Shown: positions 8,437-16,828, numbered from the stretch's first letter. The stretch is 64,000 nt of DNA from Streptomyces xanthochromogenes (GCF_014650455.1 NZ_BMUZ01000014.1:235916-299915), one strand, 5' to 3'. A program made the numbers and translations. Notes: generated by a model from the letters alone, not told the origin.

Positions 8437-9456
8437 ATGCCACGTGGACGCCACCGTCATTCCCCTCCGCTGCACCGGCTTCTTCAGCCGTCGGCCGTCG
8501 CAGGCGTTTCCGTCCTGTGCGCCGGCGGCGCCTGGCTCTTCGATCAGCCGGCGGCGCTAAGGGCGTTGGCCGCGGCCGCCGCGGCGGCCTGCGTCACCGG
8601 CTCGGTGCTCATGCGCGCCTGGGACCGGGCGGCGGGCCGCCGGGTCGCCGAGCTGACCCGCTCGCGCGCCGCCGACCAGTGGCGGACCGAGGAGCGCATC
8701 GCCGAGCTGGAGACGGAGTTGGAGGAGTCGCGCGAGCTGCGCGGCCGCCTCGACGCCAAGCTGCGCACCAAGCGCATGGAGCTGGCCGGGCTGCGCGGCG
8801 AGCACGCGGCCCTGCTGCGGCGCTACGCCAACGCCGAGACCGAGCGGGCCAGTGCCCTTGAGGGCCGGCGTCAGCTGGCCCTGGAGTCCACCGGGCCCAA
8901 GGCGCTGACGGCGTCCGGCAGTACGCCGACGCCGGCTTCCTACCTCGCGGCCGCCCGCGCCCTGGAGTCCCTCTCGCTCAGCGCCGAACGGCAGGCGAAG
9001 GCCCGTGCCGAGGCGGAGGCGGCGCGTACGCGCGAGTCCCAGGAGGCGGAGGAGCCGCAGGGGAAGCCCGCGGCGGCCCTCGGCAGCGGGGAACACACCC
9101 GCCCGTCGGCCGCCCTCACCGCCGGGCCCCGCCAGGCCGAACTGCCCGCGGCCCCCGCGCCGGTCGCCGCCGCGGTGGTCCCCTACCTCGCGCGCCGCGC
9201 GGCGCGCCCGGAGGGAAGCTTCGACTTCTTCGGCACGGGTGGCGCGCAGCCTGCCGAGGCCGCGGACGCGGACCACAGGGCTGCCGCGATCGAGGCCGTC
9301 CAGGACGAGGACCTCGCGGACGTGGTGGGCGAGGAGGTCCTCGCCCACCGGGTGCAGCAGGGTCCGGAGAAGGTGGTCGGCGAGGTCATCGACCTGACCG
9401 CCCACGACGAGACGGAACAGTTGGACGTGGCGGTCCTGCGGACCGCGATCTCCTAG
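8437..9456 (+). CDS. Predicted membrane coiled-coil protein of unknown function
   Basis: This 339-residue product starts with a basic His-rich segment (MPRGRHRHSPPLHRL), has two short hydrophobic stretches (about 15-32 and 40-58), then a charged alpha-helical coiled coil (about 65-150) rich in Glu, Arg and Ala, and an Ala/Pro/Glu-rich tail ending in an acidic segment. I recognise it only as a conserved Streptomyces hypothetical protein. A -10-like TAAATT (8424-8429) ends seven bases before ATG 8437, so the transcript may be leaderless; this is why I prefer 8437 over an in-frame start at 8395. It follows the binding-protein gene by 86 bp. Confidence 0.8.
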   Translation: MPRGRHRHSPPLHRLLQPSAVAGVSVLCAGGAWLFDQPAALRALAAAAAAACVTGSVLMRAWDRAAGRRVAELTRSRAADQWRTEERIAELETELEESRELRGRLDAKLRTKRMELAGLRGEHAALLRRYANAETERASALEGRRQLALESTGPKALTASGSTPTPASYLAAARALESLSLSAERQAKARAEAEAARTRESQEAEEPQGKPAAALGSGEHTRPSAALTAGPRQAELPAAPAPVAAAVVPYLARRAARPEGSFDFFGTGGAQPAEAADADHRAAAIEAVQDEDLADVVGEEVLAHRVQQGPEKVVGEVIDLTAHDETEQLDVAVLRTAIS

Positions 9457-9468
9457 GGCGGGGCCGCA

Positions 9469-9573
9469 ACCGCCCGGGCGCGTACGGAAACCCGTGGAGC
9501 GGGGCCCAGCTGCCCGGGCGCGTCCGGACCTCGCAGGCCGGGGTCGGGGCTCAACTGCCGGGGCGCGTCCGGA
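9469..9573. repeat. Three degenerate direct repeats
   Basis: Related 22-mers start at 9469, 9507 and 9552, sharing the core GCCCGGGCGCGT-CGGA (third copy GCCGGGGCGCGTCCGGA). Spacing is 38 and 45 bp. They lie just downstream of the coiled-coil gene. Function unknown; an eroded tandem duplication is the simplest reading. Confidence 0.6.
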
Positions 9574-9580
9574 AAATGGT

Positions 9581-9634
9581 CTGCGGCCGGTACCGAGGCC
9601 GCTGCATCGTGGCGAGTGTCGGTACCTGCCGCAG
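9581..9634. promoter_or_regulatory. 16-bp inverted repeat upstream of XRE-type regulator
   Basis: CTGCGGCCGGTACCGA (9581-9596) and TCGGTACCTGCCGCAG (9619-9634) match at 15 of 16 positions as inverted arms, separated by 22 bp. It lies about 200 bp before the regulator gene at 9829. The rest of the 372-bp gap (9457-9828) holds the direct repeats above and a GATAAT hexamer at 9742-9747 that could be a -10 element. Operator or RNA hairpin are both possible. Confidence 0.5.
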
Positions 9635-9828
9635 AATCCGGACGCACGGGACAGTCGGCATCCGGCAGGCCGTTCCCCCGAACCGGCCACGTGCCCATTG
9701 TGGTCGCGCACCCGACGGCCTTTCCAGGGGGCACGGGTGCAGATAATTGCCGTGCGGCCCGCTTCGCGCCCCTCGGCCGCCCCCCTCGGCCGCCCCATCG
9801 ACCGCCCTCGCCACGGAAGGCGCCCCCC

Positions 9829-10638
9829 TTGCACCTCGCCGCCGCCGACCGCGCCGCCCTGCGGACCCTGCTGCGCGAGCGGCGGGCCGCCGTCAGCCCC
9901 GCCTCCGCGGGCTTCCCGCCCAGGCGGCCCGGCCCCGGGCGGCGCGTCGCGGGGCTCAGCCAGGAGCAGATGGACGTCCTCCTGGAGCGCACGCCGGGCA
10001 CGTACAACCGCTTCGAGAACGGTCAACTGCCCACGCCTTCAGCCGAGTTGCTGACGGCGGTCGCCACCGTTCTGCGCCTCGACGAACAGGAGTGGGTCTT
10101 CCTGTGGCGGCTCACCCGGCGCGAGGCCCCGCCGAACCCGCTGCACCGCGACTCCGGCCTGAGCGTGCCCGAGGAGTGGCACGGGTTGGTCGACGGCATC
10201 AGCGGTGCGATCGCGTACATCAACGACGCCGAGTGGAACCTGCTGGCCCACAACAAGGAGTTCGCCGAGCTCTTTCCCGGCGGCGAGCCCCCGGCCAACC
10301 CGATGCGGTGGATGCTCCTGGACCCCGAGGCGCGCGAGGTGGTCCTCGGCGACTGGGCGGAGTCCTGGGCGCCGCTGGTGATGCCGCAGCTGCGGCACGC
10401 GGTGGAACTGCATCCGCGGAACGCGGCGCTGGCCCGCCTGCAGGCCGACGTGCGCCGGGACCCGGTGGCCGGGCCGCTGTACGCGGCGGCGGCCGCGGCG
10501 CCCATCGCCTACCCGGACGGCTCGGCGCGGCCCCTCAACCACGCGCTGTACGGGCCGGGCCGGGTGACGACGTGCGTCGCCGAGCCCGTGACGTCGCCGG
10601 GCGCGCGGGTGGTGCTGCTGCTCTACACCCCGAACTGA
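9829..10638 (+). CDS. XRE-family HTH regulator with MmyB-like ligand domain
   Basis: A 269-residue regulator. The N-terminal helix-turn-helix spans about 40-95 (GLSQEQMDVLLERTPGTYNR then FENGQLPTPSAELLTAVATV), followed by the MmyB-type PAS-like domain (about 115-260; VDGISGAIAYINDAEWNLLA, FPGGEPPANPMRWMLLDPEA) found in many Streptomyces regulators, which binds small hydrophobic ligands such as fatty acids in studied members. TTG 9829 is preferred because GGAAGG sits nine bases upstream; a longer frame from 9616 would add 71 Pro-rich residues. It converges on nuoD with a 33-bp gap. Confidence 0.85.
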   Translation: MHLAAADRAALRTLLRERRAAVSPASAGFPPRRPGPGRRVAGLSQEQMDVLLERTPGTYNRFENGQLPTPSAELLTAVATVLRLDEQEWVFLWRLTRREAPPNPLHRDSGLSVPEEWHGLVDGISGAIAYINDAEWNLLAHNKEFAELFPGGEPPANPMRWMLLDPEAREVVLGDWAESWAPLVMPQLRHAVELHPRNAALARLQADVRRDPVAGPLYAAAAAAPIAYPDGSARPLNHALYGPGRVTTCVAEPVTSPGARVVLLLYTPN

Positions 10639-10671
10639 GCGGCGCCGTAAGCTAGTTGACGTTCCCGGACG

Positions 10672-11814
10672 TCACTTGTCGATGTCGCCGACGACGAAGA
10701 ACAGCGACCCCAGGATCGCGACCATGTCGGCGACCAGGGTCCCCGGCAGCAGCACGGCGAGCGCCTGGATGTTGTTGTACGAGGCCGACCGCAGCTTCAG
10801 CCGGTACGGGGTCTTCTCGCCCTTGCTGACCAGGTAGTAGCCGTTGACGCCGAGCGGGTTCTCGGTCCAGGCGTACGTGTGGCCCTCGGGTGCCTTGAGG
10901 ACTTTCGGCAGCCGCTGGTTGATCGGCCCTGGCGCGAGGCCCGCCATCGTGTCGAGGCAGGCATCGGCGAGGTCGAGCGCGTTGTGGGTCTGCTCCAGGA
11001 GGCACTCGAAGCGGGCGAGGCAGTCGCCCTCGGTACGGGTGACGACCTTCAGGGTGTCCTGGAGTTCCCCGTAGGCGAGGTACGGCTCGTCGCGGCGCAG
11101 GTCGAAGTCGACGCCGGAGGCGCGGGCGATCGGGCCGCTGACGCCGTACGCGTGCACGGCCTCGGCGGACAGGACGCCGACGTTCCTGGTGCGGGCGCGG
11201 AAGATCTCGTTGCCGAGGACGAGCCGGTCGTACACGTCCATGCGCGAGCGCACGGAGGCGACGGCCTGCCGGGCCCGGCCGAGCCAGCCGAGCGGCAGGT
11301 CCTCCTTGAGGCCGCCGACCCGGTTGAACATGTAGTGCATGCGGCCGCCGGAGACCTCCTCCATCACGGCCTGGAGCTCCTCGCGCTCGCGGAAGGCGTG
11401 GAAGACGGGGGTGATGCCGCCGAGCTCCAGCGGGTACGAGCCGAGGAACATCAGGTGGTTGAGGACGCGGTTCAGCTCGGCGAGCAGGGTGCGGGTCCAT
11501 ACGGCGCGCTCGGGGACCTCCATGCCGAGCATCCGCTCGACGGCCATGACGACGCCGAGCTCGTTGGAGAACGCGGAGAGCCAGTCGTGGCGGTTGGCCA
11601 GCATCACGATCTGGCGGTAGTCGCGGGCCTCGAAGAGTTTTTCCGCGCCGCGGTGCATGTAGCCGATGACCGGCTCGGCCTGTTGAATGCGTTCGCCGTC
11701 GAGTACGAGCTTGAGGCGTAGCACTCCGTGGGTGGAGGGGTGCTGGGGGCCGATGTTGAGCACCATGTCGGTGCTCTCCGCCCCGCCCCCGATCCCGACC
11801 GTCGTCTCCGTCAT
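10672..11814 (-). CDS. nuoD2: Orphan NADH-quinone oxidoreductase subunit D (NuoD2)
   Basis: A 380-residue 49-kDa-subunit homologue of complex I (and of NiFe-hydrogenase large subunits). Conserved stretches include NIGPQHPSTHGVLRLKLVLDG, PVIGYMHRGAEKLFEARDY, and C-terminal NNIQALAVLLPGTLVADMVAILGSLFFVVGDIDK. In complex I this subunit forms part of the quinone pocket. No other nuo gene is in the window, so it stands apart from the main nuo operon; a second, isolated nuoD is known in S. coelicolor. ATG 11814 has no clear ribosome-binding site but GATACT (11822-11827, minus strand) lies seven bases upstream, suggesting a leaderless message. Confidence 0.92.
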   Translation of the reverse strand: MTETTVGIGGGAESTDMVLNIGPQHPSTHGVLRLKLVLDGERIQQAEPVIGYMHRGAEKLFEARDYRQIVMLANRHDWLSAFSNELGVVMAVERMLGMEVPERAVWTRTLLAELNRVLNHLMFLGSYPLELGGITPVFHAFREREELQAVMEEVSGGRMHYMFNRVGGLKEDLPLGWLGRARQAVASVRSRMDVYDRLVLGNEIFRARTRNVGVLSAEAVHAYGVSGPIARASGVDFDLRRDEPYLAYGELQDTLKVVTRTEGDCLARFECLLEQTHNALDLADACLDTMAGLAPGPINQRLPKVLKAPEGHTYAWTENPLGVNGYYLVSKGEKTPYRLKLRSASYNNIQALAVLLPGTLVADMVAILGSLFFVVGDIDK

Positions 11815-12147
11815 GCGGGCCAGTATCCCCCGGGGCCCCCGGGCCACCTGCCACCCGGGCCCCGGCGGGGGCGACGGGGTGGTCCCGCGCTCGCGCCGTG
11901 CGTGGCCGATCGCGCCGTTCCCCGCGCCCCTGACCCCGGTTTCGTCCGTCTGCGGACCGTGCGTGGCTGGTTGCGCCGTTCCCCGCGCCCCTGGCAGCGC
12001 TGGTGCCGGTCGGCGTCGGCATCTTCGGCCTGCTTCCCGTGCCCCCCAAAAGCCTCGACGCTGGGGCACCTTCAGCCTGTCCGGCGTTTGAGGACGAGCG
12101 CCGTTCAGGCGCGAACGGGGGTCTGGGGCGGAGCCCCCAGGGTCGCT
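11815..12147. repeat. Composite GC-rich intergenic repeat, copy B
   Basis: The gap between nuoD2 and the methyltransferase gene contains two inverted copies of the GGGGCGCGGGGAACTGCGCG module (about 11910-11930 and 11971-11991, both variant), the GTTTGAGGACGAGCGCCGTT module (12086-12121) and a GGGGTCTGGGGCGGAGCCCC-type block running on into the 3' end of the methyltransferase gene. No gene is evident. Confidence 0.8.
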
Positions 12148-13224
12148 TCACCCCCCGGAGGGTTGTGGGGAGGGGCGGGGCGGGGCGACTCCCGGGGTCT
12201 GGGGCAGGGCCCCAGGGGGCCGGGGCTGGAGGAGCCAGAGGAAGTCGCCGAGGGCGCCCCGGGCGGTCAGCTCGGCCGCCGCCCCCGCCACCGCCAGCGC
12301 GCGTACGTACGCCGCCGGGTCCGAGGAGGCCAGGGACAGGGGCGGCCGGGCCCCGGAGACGCCGAGACGGGCCAGGGCCTCGCGCTGGGGGAGCAGCTCC
12401 GCGCCGGGCAGCGCGCATGCGTCAAGGGCGACGTGCGCGGTGATGTCGCAGGAGCCGTCCGGCACCGGCACCACCTCGCGCCCGCCCCGGAACCCGGCCA
12501 GCGTTCCGAAGGGCGGCCTGGCCTCCCGCACGTGCGCGTAGTCCACCGCCACCGCGAGCCCCGCCGAAAGCGAGCCGACCGCGTCCGCCCACGCCGCATC
12601 GCGCGGCCGGCCGATCTCGGCCCGGGCCCCCGGCTCGCTCAGCGGCCACCACCGCGCGAGCCACTCCGCGTCCGCACCCGTCACCGGCGCACCCGGGGTC
12701 TCGGTGCCGTCGGGCCCGACGAGAACGAGCCGGGGAACCCCCTCCGCGTCGACCTCGGCGACCTCCACCGGCACGTTGTCGAGCCACTCGTTGGCGAAGA
12801 GCAGCCCCCGGATCCCCCGCGGCACCGAGTCCCGCCACTCGATCCGCTCGTCGAGCCCGGCCGGGCGGGCCGCACGCTCGACGGCGTACGCCCGGACCGG
12901 AAAGTCCGCGGGCAGCGCGGCGAGCACCCCGGTGAGCAGTTCCCCGCGCCCGGCGCCGACGTCCACGAGGTCGAAGGGCCCGGGGCCGAGCCCCGCGGCG
13001 ACCTCGGTCAGGAGGCGGGCGACGGCCCCCGCGAAGAGCGGCGAGGCATGCACCGACGTGCGGAAGTGCCCGGCGGGCCCCTCGGGCCGCAGATAGAACC
13101 CGCCGTCCCCGTACAGCGCCCGCTCGGTGGCCGCGCGCCATCCGACGGGCGCGTCCCGCCCCGCCGAATCCGCCGGTCGTGGCCCGTTCCCGTCGCCGGA
13201 GTGCTGACACGTCTCATCCGTCAC
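12148..13224 (-). CDS. SAM-dependent methyltransferase, MidA/NDUFAF7-like (DUF185)
   Basis: A 358-residue methyltransferase. The SAM-binding motif is FDLVDVGAGRGELLTGVLAAL, preceded by the family opening YGDGGFYLRPEGPAGHFRTS. MidA/NDUFAF7 methylates an arginine of the complex I NDUFS2 subunit, the NuoD homologue, in mitochondria; here the gene sits immediately upstream of an orphan nuoD on the same strand, a suggestive pairing. GTG 13224 is chosen because GGAG lies 10 bases upstream. The last 20 or so residues (from about PRPPGALPQTPG) are encoded by the intergenic repeat module, so the native C-terminus has been overwritten or extended. Confidence 0.85.
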   Translation of the reverse strand: MTDETCQHSGDGNGPRPADSAGRDAPVGWRAATERALYGDGGFYLRPEGPAGHFRTSVHASPLFAGAVARLLTEVAAGLGPGPFDLVDVGAGRGELLTGVLAALPADFPVRAYAVERAARPAGLDERIEWRDSVPRGIRGLLFANEWLDNVPVEVAEVDAEGVPRLVLVGPDGTETPGAPVTGADAEWLARWWPLSEPGARAEIGRPRDAAWADAVGSLSAGLAVAVDYAHVREARPPFGTLAGFRGGREVVPVPDGSCDITAHVALDACALPGAELLPQREALARLGVSGARPPLSLASSDPAAYVRALAVAGAAAELTARGALGDFLWLLQPRPPGALPQTPGVAPPRPSPQPSGG

Positions 13225-13320
13225 GCGCTCAAGTCTCCACCTTGCGGAGTACGCCGCCGGGATCAGGATCGCCCCGGCGGTTGACCCCTGCACCTGTCCG
13301 CTTTCCCTACGCTGGGTTAC

Positions 13321-14529
13321 GTGCAGCGCCTCTACGACTTCATCCGCAGGAACCCGACCGGGGTCGACGCCTTCTGGGCCGTCATCCTGTTCGGGTTCTC
13401 CTGCCTGCAGATCCTGTCGGCGGCGCACGGCCCGAAGCAGCCGGCCTGGGGTCTCCAGATCCTGGTCTCGCTCGGGATGGGCGTGGCCGTGGCGCTGCGC
13501 CGCCGGATGCCCGAGCGGATGCTGCTGCTGGTCATCGCCGTGGGCCTGGCGCAGCTGGCGCTGAACGTCCAGCCGCGGATCGAGGACTTCGCGATGCTGG
13601 TTCTCGTCTACACCGTGGCCTCCGCGGGCGAGCGCTGGGCCTCACGGGTAGCCCTGGCCGGCAGCCTGCTCGCGGCCCCCCTCGCCCAGGTGCGCTGGTC
13701 GTCGGCGGGGGCCGGGAACGGCGGGCAGCAAATAATCTTCTTCGTCGTCATCATGACGGTCCCGTTCGTGCTCGCCTGGGTGCTCGGCGACTCGATGCGT
13801 ACCCGCAAGGCGTACTTCGCGCAGCTGGAGGAGCGGGCCTCGCGCCTGGAGCGGGAGCGCGAGGCGCAGGCGAAGGTGGCGGTCGCGGCCGAGCGGGCCC
13901 GGATCGCCCGCGAGCTGCACGACGTGGTCGCGCACAACGTCTCGGTGATGGTGGTGCAGGCCGACGGCGCCGCCTATGTCATGGACACCTCGCCGGACCA
14001 GGCGAAGACGGCCCTGGAGACCATTTCGATGACGGGCCGTCAGGCGCTCGCCGAGATGCGCCGGCTGCTCGGCGTGCTGCGCACCGGTGAGCACCAGGAG
14101 GCGGGGGAGTACGTCCCGCAGCCCGACGTCCAGCAGATCGAGGACCTGGTGGAGACGGTCCGCGGGGCCGGCCTCACCGTCGACTTCAAGATCGAGGGCA
14201 CCCCGCGTCCGCTGCCCAGCGGCGTCGAGCTGACGGCGTACCGCATCGTGCAGGAGGCCCTCACCAACACCCGCAAGCACGGCGGCCCGGACGCGGGGGC
14301 CAGCGTGCGGCTCGTGTACTTCGACGACGGCCTCGGCCTGCTCGTCGAGGACGACGGCCGCGGCGCCGCCCACGAGATGTACGAGGACGGCGGCGCGGAC
14401 GGGCAGGGCCACGGCCTGATCGGCATGCGGGAGCGGATCGGCATGGTCGGGGGCACCCTTGACGCGGGGCCGCGCCCCGGCGGCGGCTTCCGCATCAGCG
14501 CCCTGCTGCCGCTCAAGCCGGCCCACTGA
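13321..14529 (+). CDS. NarL-type two-component sensor histidine kinase
   Basis: A 402-residue kinase with four to five N-terminal membrane segments (about 17-155), a coiled linker, a HisKA_3 dimerisation domain with the phospho-acceptor in ERARIARELHDVVAHNVSVM (His200) and an HATPase_c domain (YRIVQEALTNTRKHGG as N-box, then a DGRGAAHEM and GHGLIGMRERIGMVGG G-box). It should phosphorylate the response regulator encoded 55 bp downstream. GTG 13321 has no ribosome-binding site but a TACGCT hexamer (13308-13313) seven bases before it, suggesting a leaderless transcript. The stimulus is unknown. Confidence 0.93.
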   Translation: MQRLYDFIRRNPTGVDAFWAVILFGFSCLQILSAAHGPKQPAWGLQILVSLGMGVAVALRRRMPERMLLLVIAVGLAQLALNVQPRIEDFAMLVLVYTVASAGERWASRVALAGSLLAAPLAQVRWSSAGAGNGGQQIIFFVVIMTVPFVLAWVLGDSMRTRKAYFAQLEERASRLEREREAQAKVAVAAERARIARELHDVVAHNVSVMVVQADGAAYVMDTSPDQAKTALETISMTGRQALAEMRRLLGVLRTGEHQEAGEYVPQPDVQQIEDLVETVRGAGLTVDFKIEGTPRPLPSGVELTAYRIVQEALTNTRKHGGPDAGASVRLVYFDDGLGLLVEDDGRGAAHEMYEDGGADGQGHGLIGMRERIGMVGGTLDAGPRPGGGFRISALLPLKPAH

Positions 14530-14584
14530 TTTCCTGTACGTGCTCGTGTGACCGGACTTTGTACGGCGTGATGGAGAGGGAACG

Positions 14585-15256
14585 ATGACGATCCGCGTGA
14601 TGCTCGTCGACGACCAGGTGCTGCTGCGCACCGGGTTCCGGATGGTGCTCGCCGCCCAGCCGGACATGGAGGTCGTCGCGGAGGCGGGCGACGGCGCGGA
14701 GGCGATCGACATCCTGCGCGCGACGGCCGTCGACGTCGTCCTGATGGACGTGCGCATGCCGAGGCTGGACGGGGTGGAGGCGACCCGGCGCATCTGCGAG
14801 GCGCCGAACCCGCCCAAGGTGCTGATCCTGACCACCTTCGACCTCGACGAGTACGCCTTCTCCGGGCTGAAGGCGGGGGCCAGCGGCTTCATGCTGAAGG
14901 ACGTGCCGCCGGGCGAACTGCTCGCCGCGATCCGCTCGGTGCACAGCGGCGACGCGGTGGTCGCGCCCTCGACGACCCGGCGGCTGCTCGACCGGTTCGC
15001 CCCGATGCTCCCGACCAGCGCCAAGGAGCCCGAGCACAAGCAGCTGGAGCGGCTGACCGAGCGCGAGCGCGAGGTCATGCTGCTGGTCGCGCAGGGCCTG
15101 TCCAACGGCGAGATCGCGGCCCGGCTCGTCCTGTCGGAGGCCACCGTCAAGACGCACGTGGGCCGCATCCTGACCAAGCTGGAACTGCGCGACCGCGTCC
15201 AAGTGGTGGTCCTGGCGTACGAGACCGGTCTGGTGCGGGCGGGCGGCGCGGGCTGA
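14585..15256 (+). CDS. NarL/FixJ-family response regulator
   Basis: A 223-residue partner of the preceding kinase: receiver domain with acidic pocket DD (9-10), phospho-acceptor Asp55 in VVLMDVRMPRLDGVEA and conserved Lys in SGFMLKDVPP, then a LuxR-type HTH (LTEREREVMLLVAQGLSNGEI... and SEATVKTHVGRILTKLELRD). ATG 14585 follows GAGAGGGAACG. Likely a DNA-binding activator or repressor of unknown target genes. Confidence 0.94.
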   Translation: MTIRVMLVDDQVLLRTGFRMVLAAQPDMEVVAEAGDGAEAIDILRATAVDVVLMDVRMPRLDGVEATRRICEAPNPPKVLILTTFDLDEYAFSGLKAGASGFMLKDVPPGELLAAIRSVHSGDAVVAPSTTRRLLDRFAPMLPTSAKEPEHKQLERLTEREREVMLLVAQGLSNGEIAARLVLSEATVKTHVGRILTKLELRDRVQVVVLAYETGLVRAGGAG

Positions 15257-15285
15257 CCCGACCGTACGCCGACCGGCCGCGGGCT

Positions 15286-15327
15286 GACCCCGGGGCGGCC
15301 CGACCGTTCGCCGACCGGCCCGGGGTC
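15286..15327. terminator. Candidate terminator hairpin between convergent genes
   Basis: GACCCCGGG (15286-15294) and CCCGGGGTC (15319-15327) form a perfect 9-bp stem around a 24-base loop. The loop and upstream sequence repeat ACCG-ACGCCGACCGGCC, a small local duplication. Confidence 0.5.
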
Positions 15328-15341
15328 GCGTGCCCGCGGGC

Positions 15342-16460
15342 TCAGCGCAGCACGCCCTCCAGGAAGTCGCTGCCGAGCCGGGCCACCACCGTCAGATCCA
15401 GCTGGTGCAGTACGTACCGGCCGCGCCGCCGGGTCGTGATGAGCCCGGCCTTCTTCAGGACGGCCAGGTGGCGGGAGACCTCCGGCGGCGTGATCCCGTG
15501 CGCGTCGGAGAGCTCGCTCGTGGTGTACGGGGAGCGGGCGAGGTTGCGGCACAGGCGCATCCGCATCGGGTGGGCCAGTGCCTCCATGCGCAGCTTGAGC
15601 GTCTCCACCGAGGCGGGCGAGGGCAGTTCGGGGCCGTGCACCGGATAGTGGATCACCGGCCGCCAGCCCGGCGCGTGCAGCACCATCAGATGCGGCCAGC
15701 CGAACGAGGTGGGCACGAAGGTGAGCCCGGCGCCGGGCTCCGGGTCGGTCGCGATGGTGCGGCCCTCGGTCAGCTTGTCGATGCTGATGCGGTTGCCGCC
15801 CATGTCGACGCTGAGCGCGGCCGAGACCGAGCCGATCGCCTCGTCGAGGCCCTTGCGGCGCAGCAGCTCCGCCTTGTGCCGCGCGTCGGCGGCCAGTTGG
15901 ACCCGGACCCGCTGCCAGGTGTCCGCGAAGAAGGCCTGCTCGCAGTCCTCCAGGAGGCGTCGGAGCCAGGCCCTAACGGCTGCGGGTTCGTCCAACAGGC
16001 GCTTGGTGAACTCCACTTGGTGCGGGCCGCGCGTCGCCGCCATCTCCAGGGCGCGCATCCGCATCGCCGGATCGTGCAGTGCGGAAAGCGTCTTGACCCC
16101 GTACAGGCTGGAGCAGGTGAACTCCAGGGCGGCGGAGGTGAACCGCTCGTCGGTGAGGCGGTCGAGCAGGTCGAGGTCCTCGGCGAGCGTGGCGCCGGGG
16201 GTGCCGTCGTGGCCGGGGATGCCCGCGAACGGCATGAACACGTCGGAGAAGGTGTTGCGCCACAGGAACTCGGCCTCGTGCAGCCGGTCGGCGAGGTCGG
16301 GCTTGAGGGACGCCGCGGTCGCCGTCGCCCAGCCGTGCAGGCCCGGGTGGTGGCCCGGCTCGGAGAGCGCGTGCAGGACCAGGCCGAGCTCCGCGAGCGG
16401 GGAGATGGCGAAGCCGATGCGCTCGGGCGGCAGGCCCGTGATGTCGATGGTCACGCTCAT
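15342..16460 (-). CDS. ArsR-family winged-helix regulator with DUF5937-like N-terminal domain
   Basis: A 372-residue protein in which the winged-helix ArsR-type DNA-binding domain is at the C-terminus (ETLKLRMEALAHPMRMRLCR, then TTSELSDAHGITPPEVSRHL as the recognition region), behind a long N-terminal domain of the kind labelled DUF5937. No metal-binding cysteine pair of classical ArsR proteins is seen. ATG 16460 is chosen; an ATG 15 bases upstream is also possible. It is divergent from a small gene, and the shared region carries five TTGAC/GTCAA half-sites in two palindromes, a convincing autoregulatory operator. Confidence 0.88.
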   Translation of the reverse strand: MSVTIDITGLPPERIGFAISPLAELGLVLHALSEPGHHPGLHGWATATAASLKPDLADRLHEAEFLWRNTFSDVFMPFAGIPGHDGTPGATLAEDLDLLDRLTDERFTSAALEFTCSSLYGVKTLSALHDPAMRMRALEMAATRGPHQVEFTKRLLDEPAAVRAWLRRLLEDCEQAFFADTWQRVRVQLAADARHKAELLRRKGLDEAIGSVSAALSVDMGGNRISIDKLTEGRTIATDPEPGAGLTFVPTSFGWPHLMVLHAPGWRPVIHYPVHGPELPSPASVETLKLRMEALAHPMRMRLCRNLARSPYTTSELSDAHGITPPEVSRHLAVLKKAGLITTRRRGRYVLHQLDLTVVARLGSDFLEGVLR

Positions 16461-16493
16461 GCGCCCATGGTGCACCGGCGCACCGACGATGCC

Positions 16494-16560
16494 GCCGTCG
16501 ATTGACGGTCCCGGTCAATCGACGGCGCTGGTCAAGGCGTCATTTGACGTGACTCGTCAA
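16494..16560. promoter_or_regulatory. Operator cluster for the ArsR-family regulator
   Basis: A perfect 13-bp inverted repeat, GCCGTCGATTGAC (16494-16506) and GTCAATCGACGGC (16514-16526), spacer 7 bp, is followed by a single GTCAA (16531) and a second palindrome TTGACGTGACTCGTCAA (16544-16560). The pentamer TTGAC or its complement thus occurs five times in 59 bp, centred between the two divergent start codons. Confidence 0.75.
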
Positions 16561-16600
16561 TCGGCGCGACGCGGCGCGCGGGCGGGCCCACCGTGGAGGC

Positions 16601-16828
16601 ATGGACGCGATGCAGCAGCACATGATCGACAGCTACCGCGCGGCCCGCCTCGGCGAGCCCGCGCCGCCCGTGCCGGGTACCCACGACGTGGCGACCGTGC
16701 GCACGATGCGCGACCACCGGCGCTTCGAGGCGGTCCTGGCGGGCCGCCCCGCCACCGGCCGGCTGCGGGCGGCCCTGGCCCGTCTGACGGCCCCCCAGCA
16801 CCGGCGCCGCCCGCCCGCCTGCCCGTGA
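16601..16828 (+). CDS. Small conserved-looking protein of unknown function
   Basis: A 75-residue basic, Ala/Arg-rich product beginning MDAMQQHMIDSYRAARLGEP. It has no signal peptide or membrane segment. Support comes from its position: it starts right after the operator cluster, divergent from the ArsR-type gene, and ends 10 bp before the convergent lyase gene, filling the space exactly. It could be the regulated partner of the ArsR-type protein. GTGGAGG lies very close to ATG 16601, so the start may be a few codons later, at Met4. Confidence 0.55.
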   Translation: MDAMQQHMIDSYRAARLGEPAPPVPGTHDVATVRTMRDHRRFEAVLAGRPATGRLRAALARLTAPQHRRRPPACP

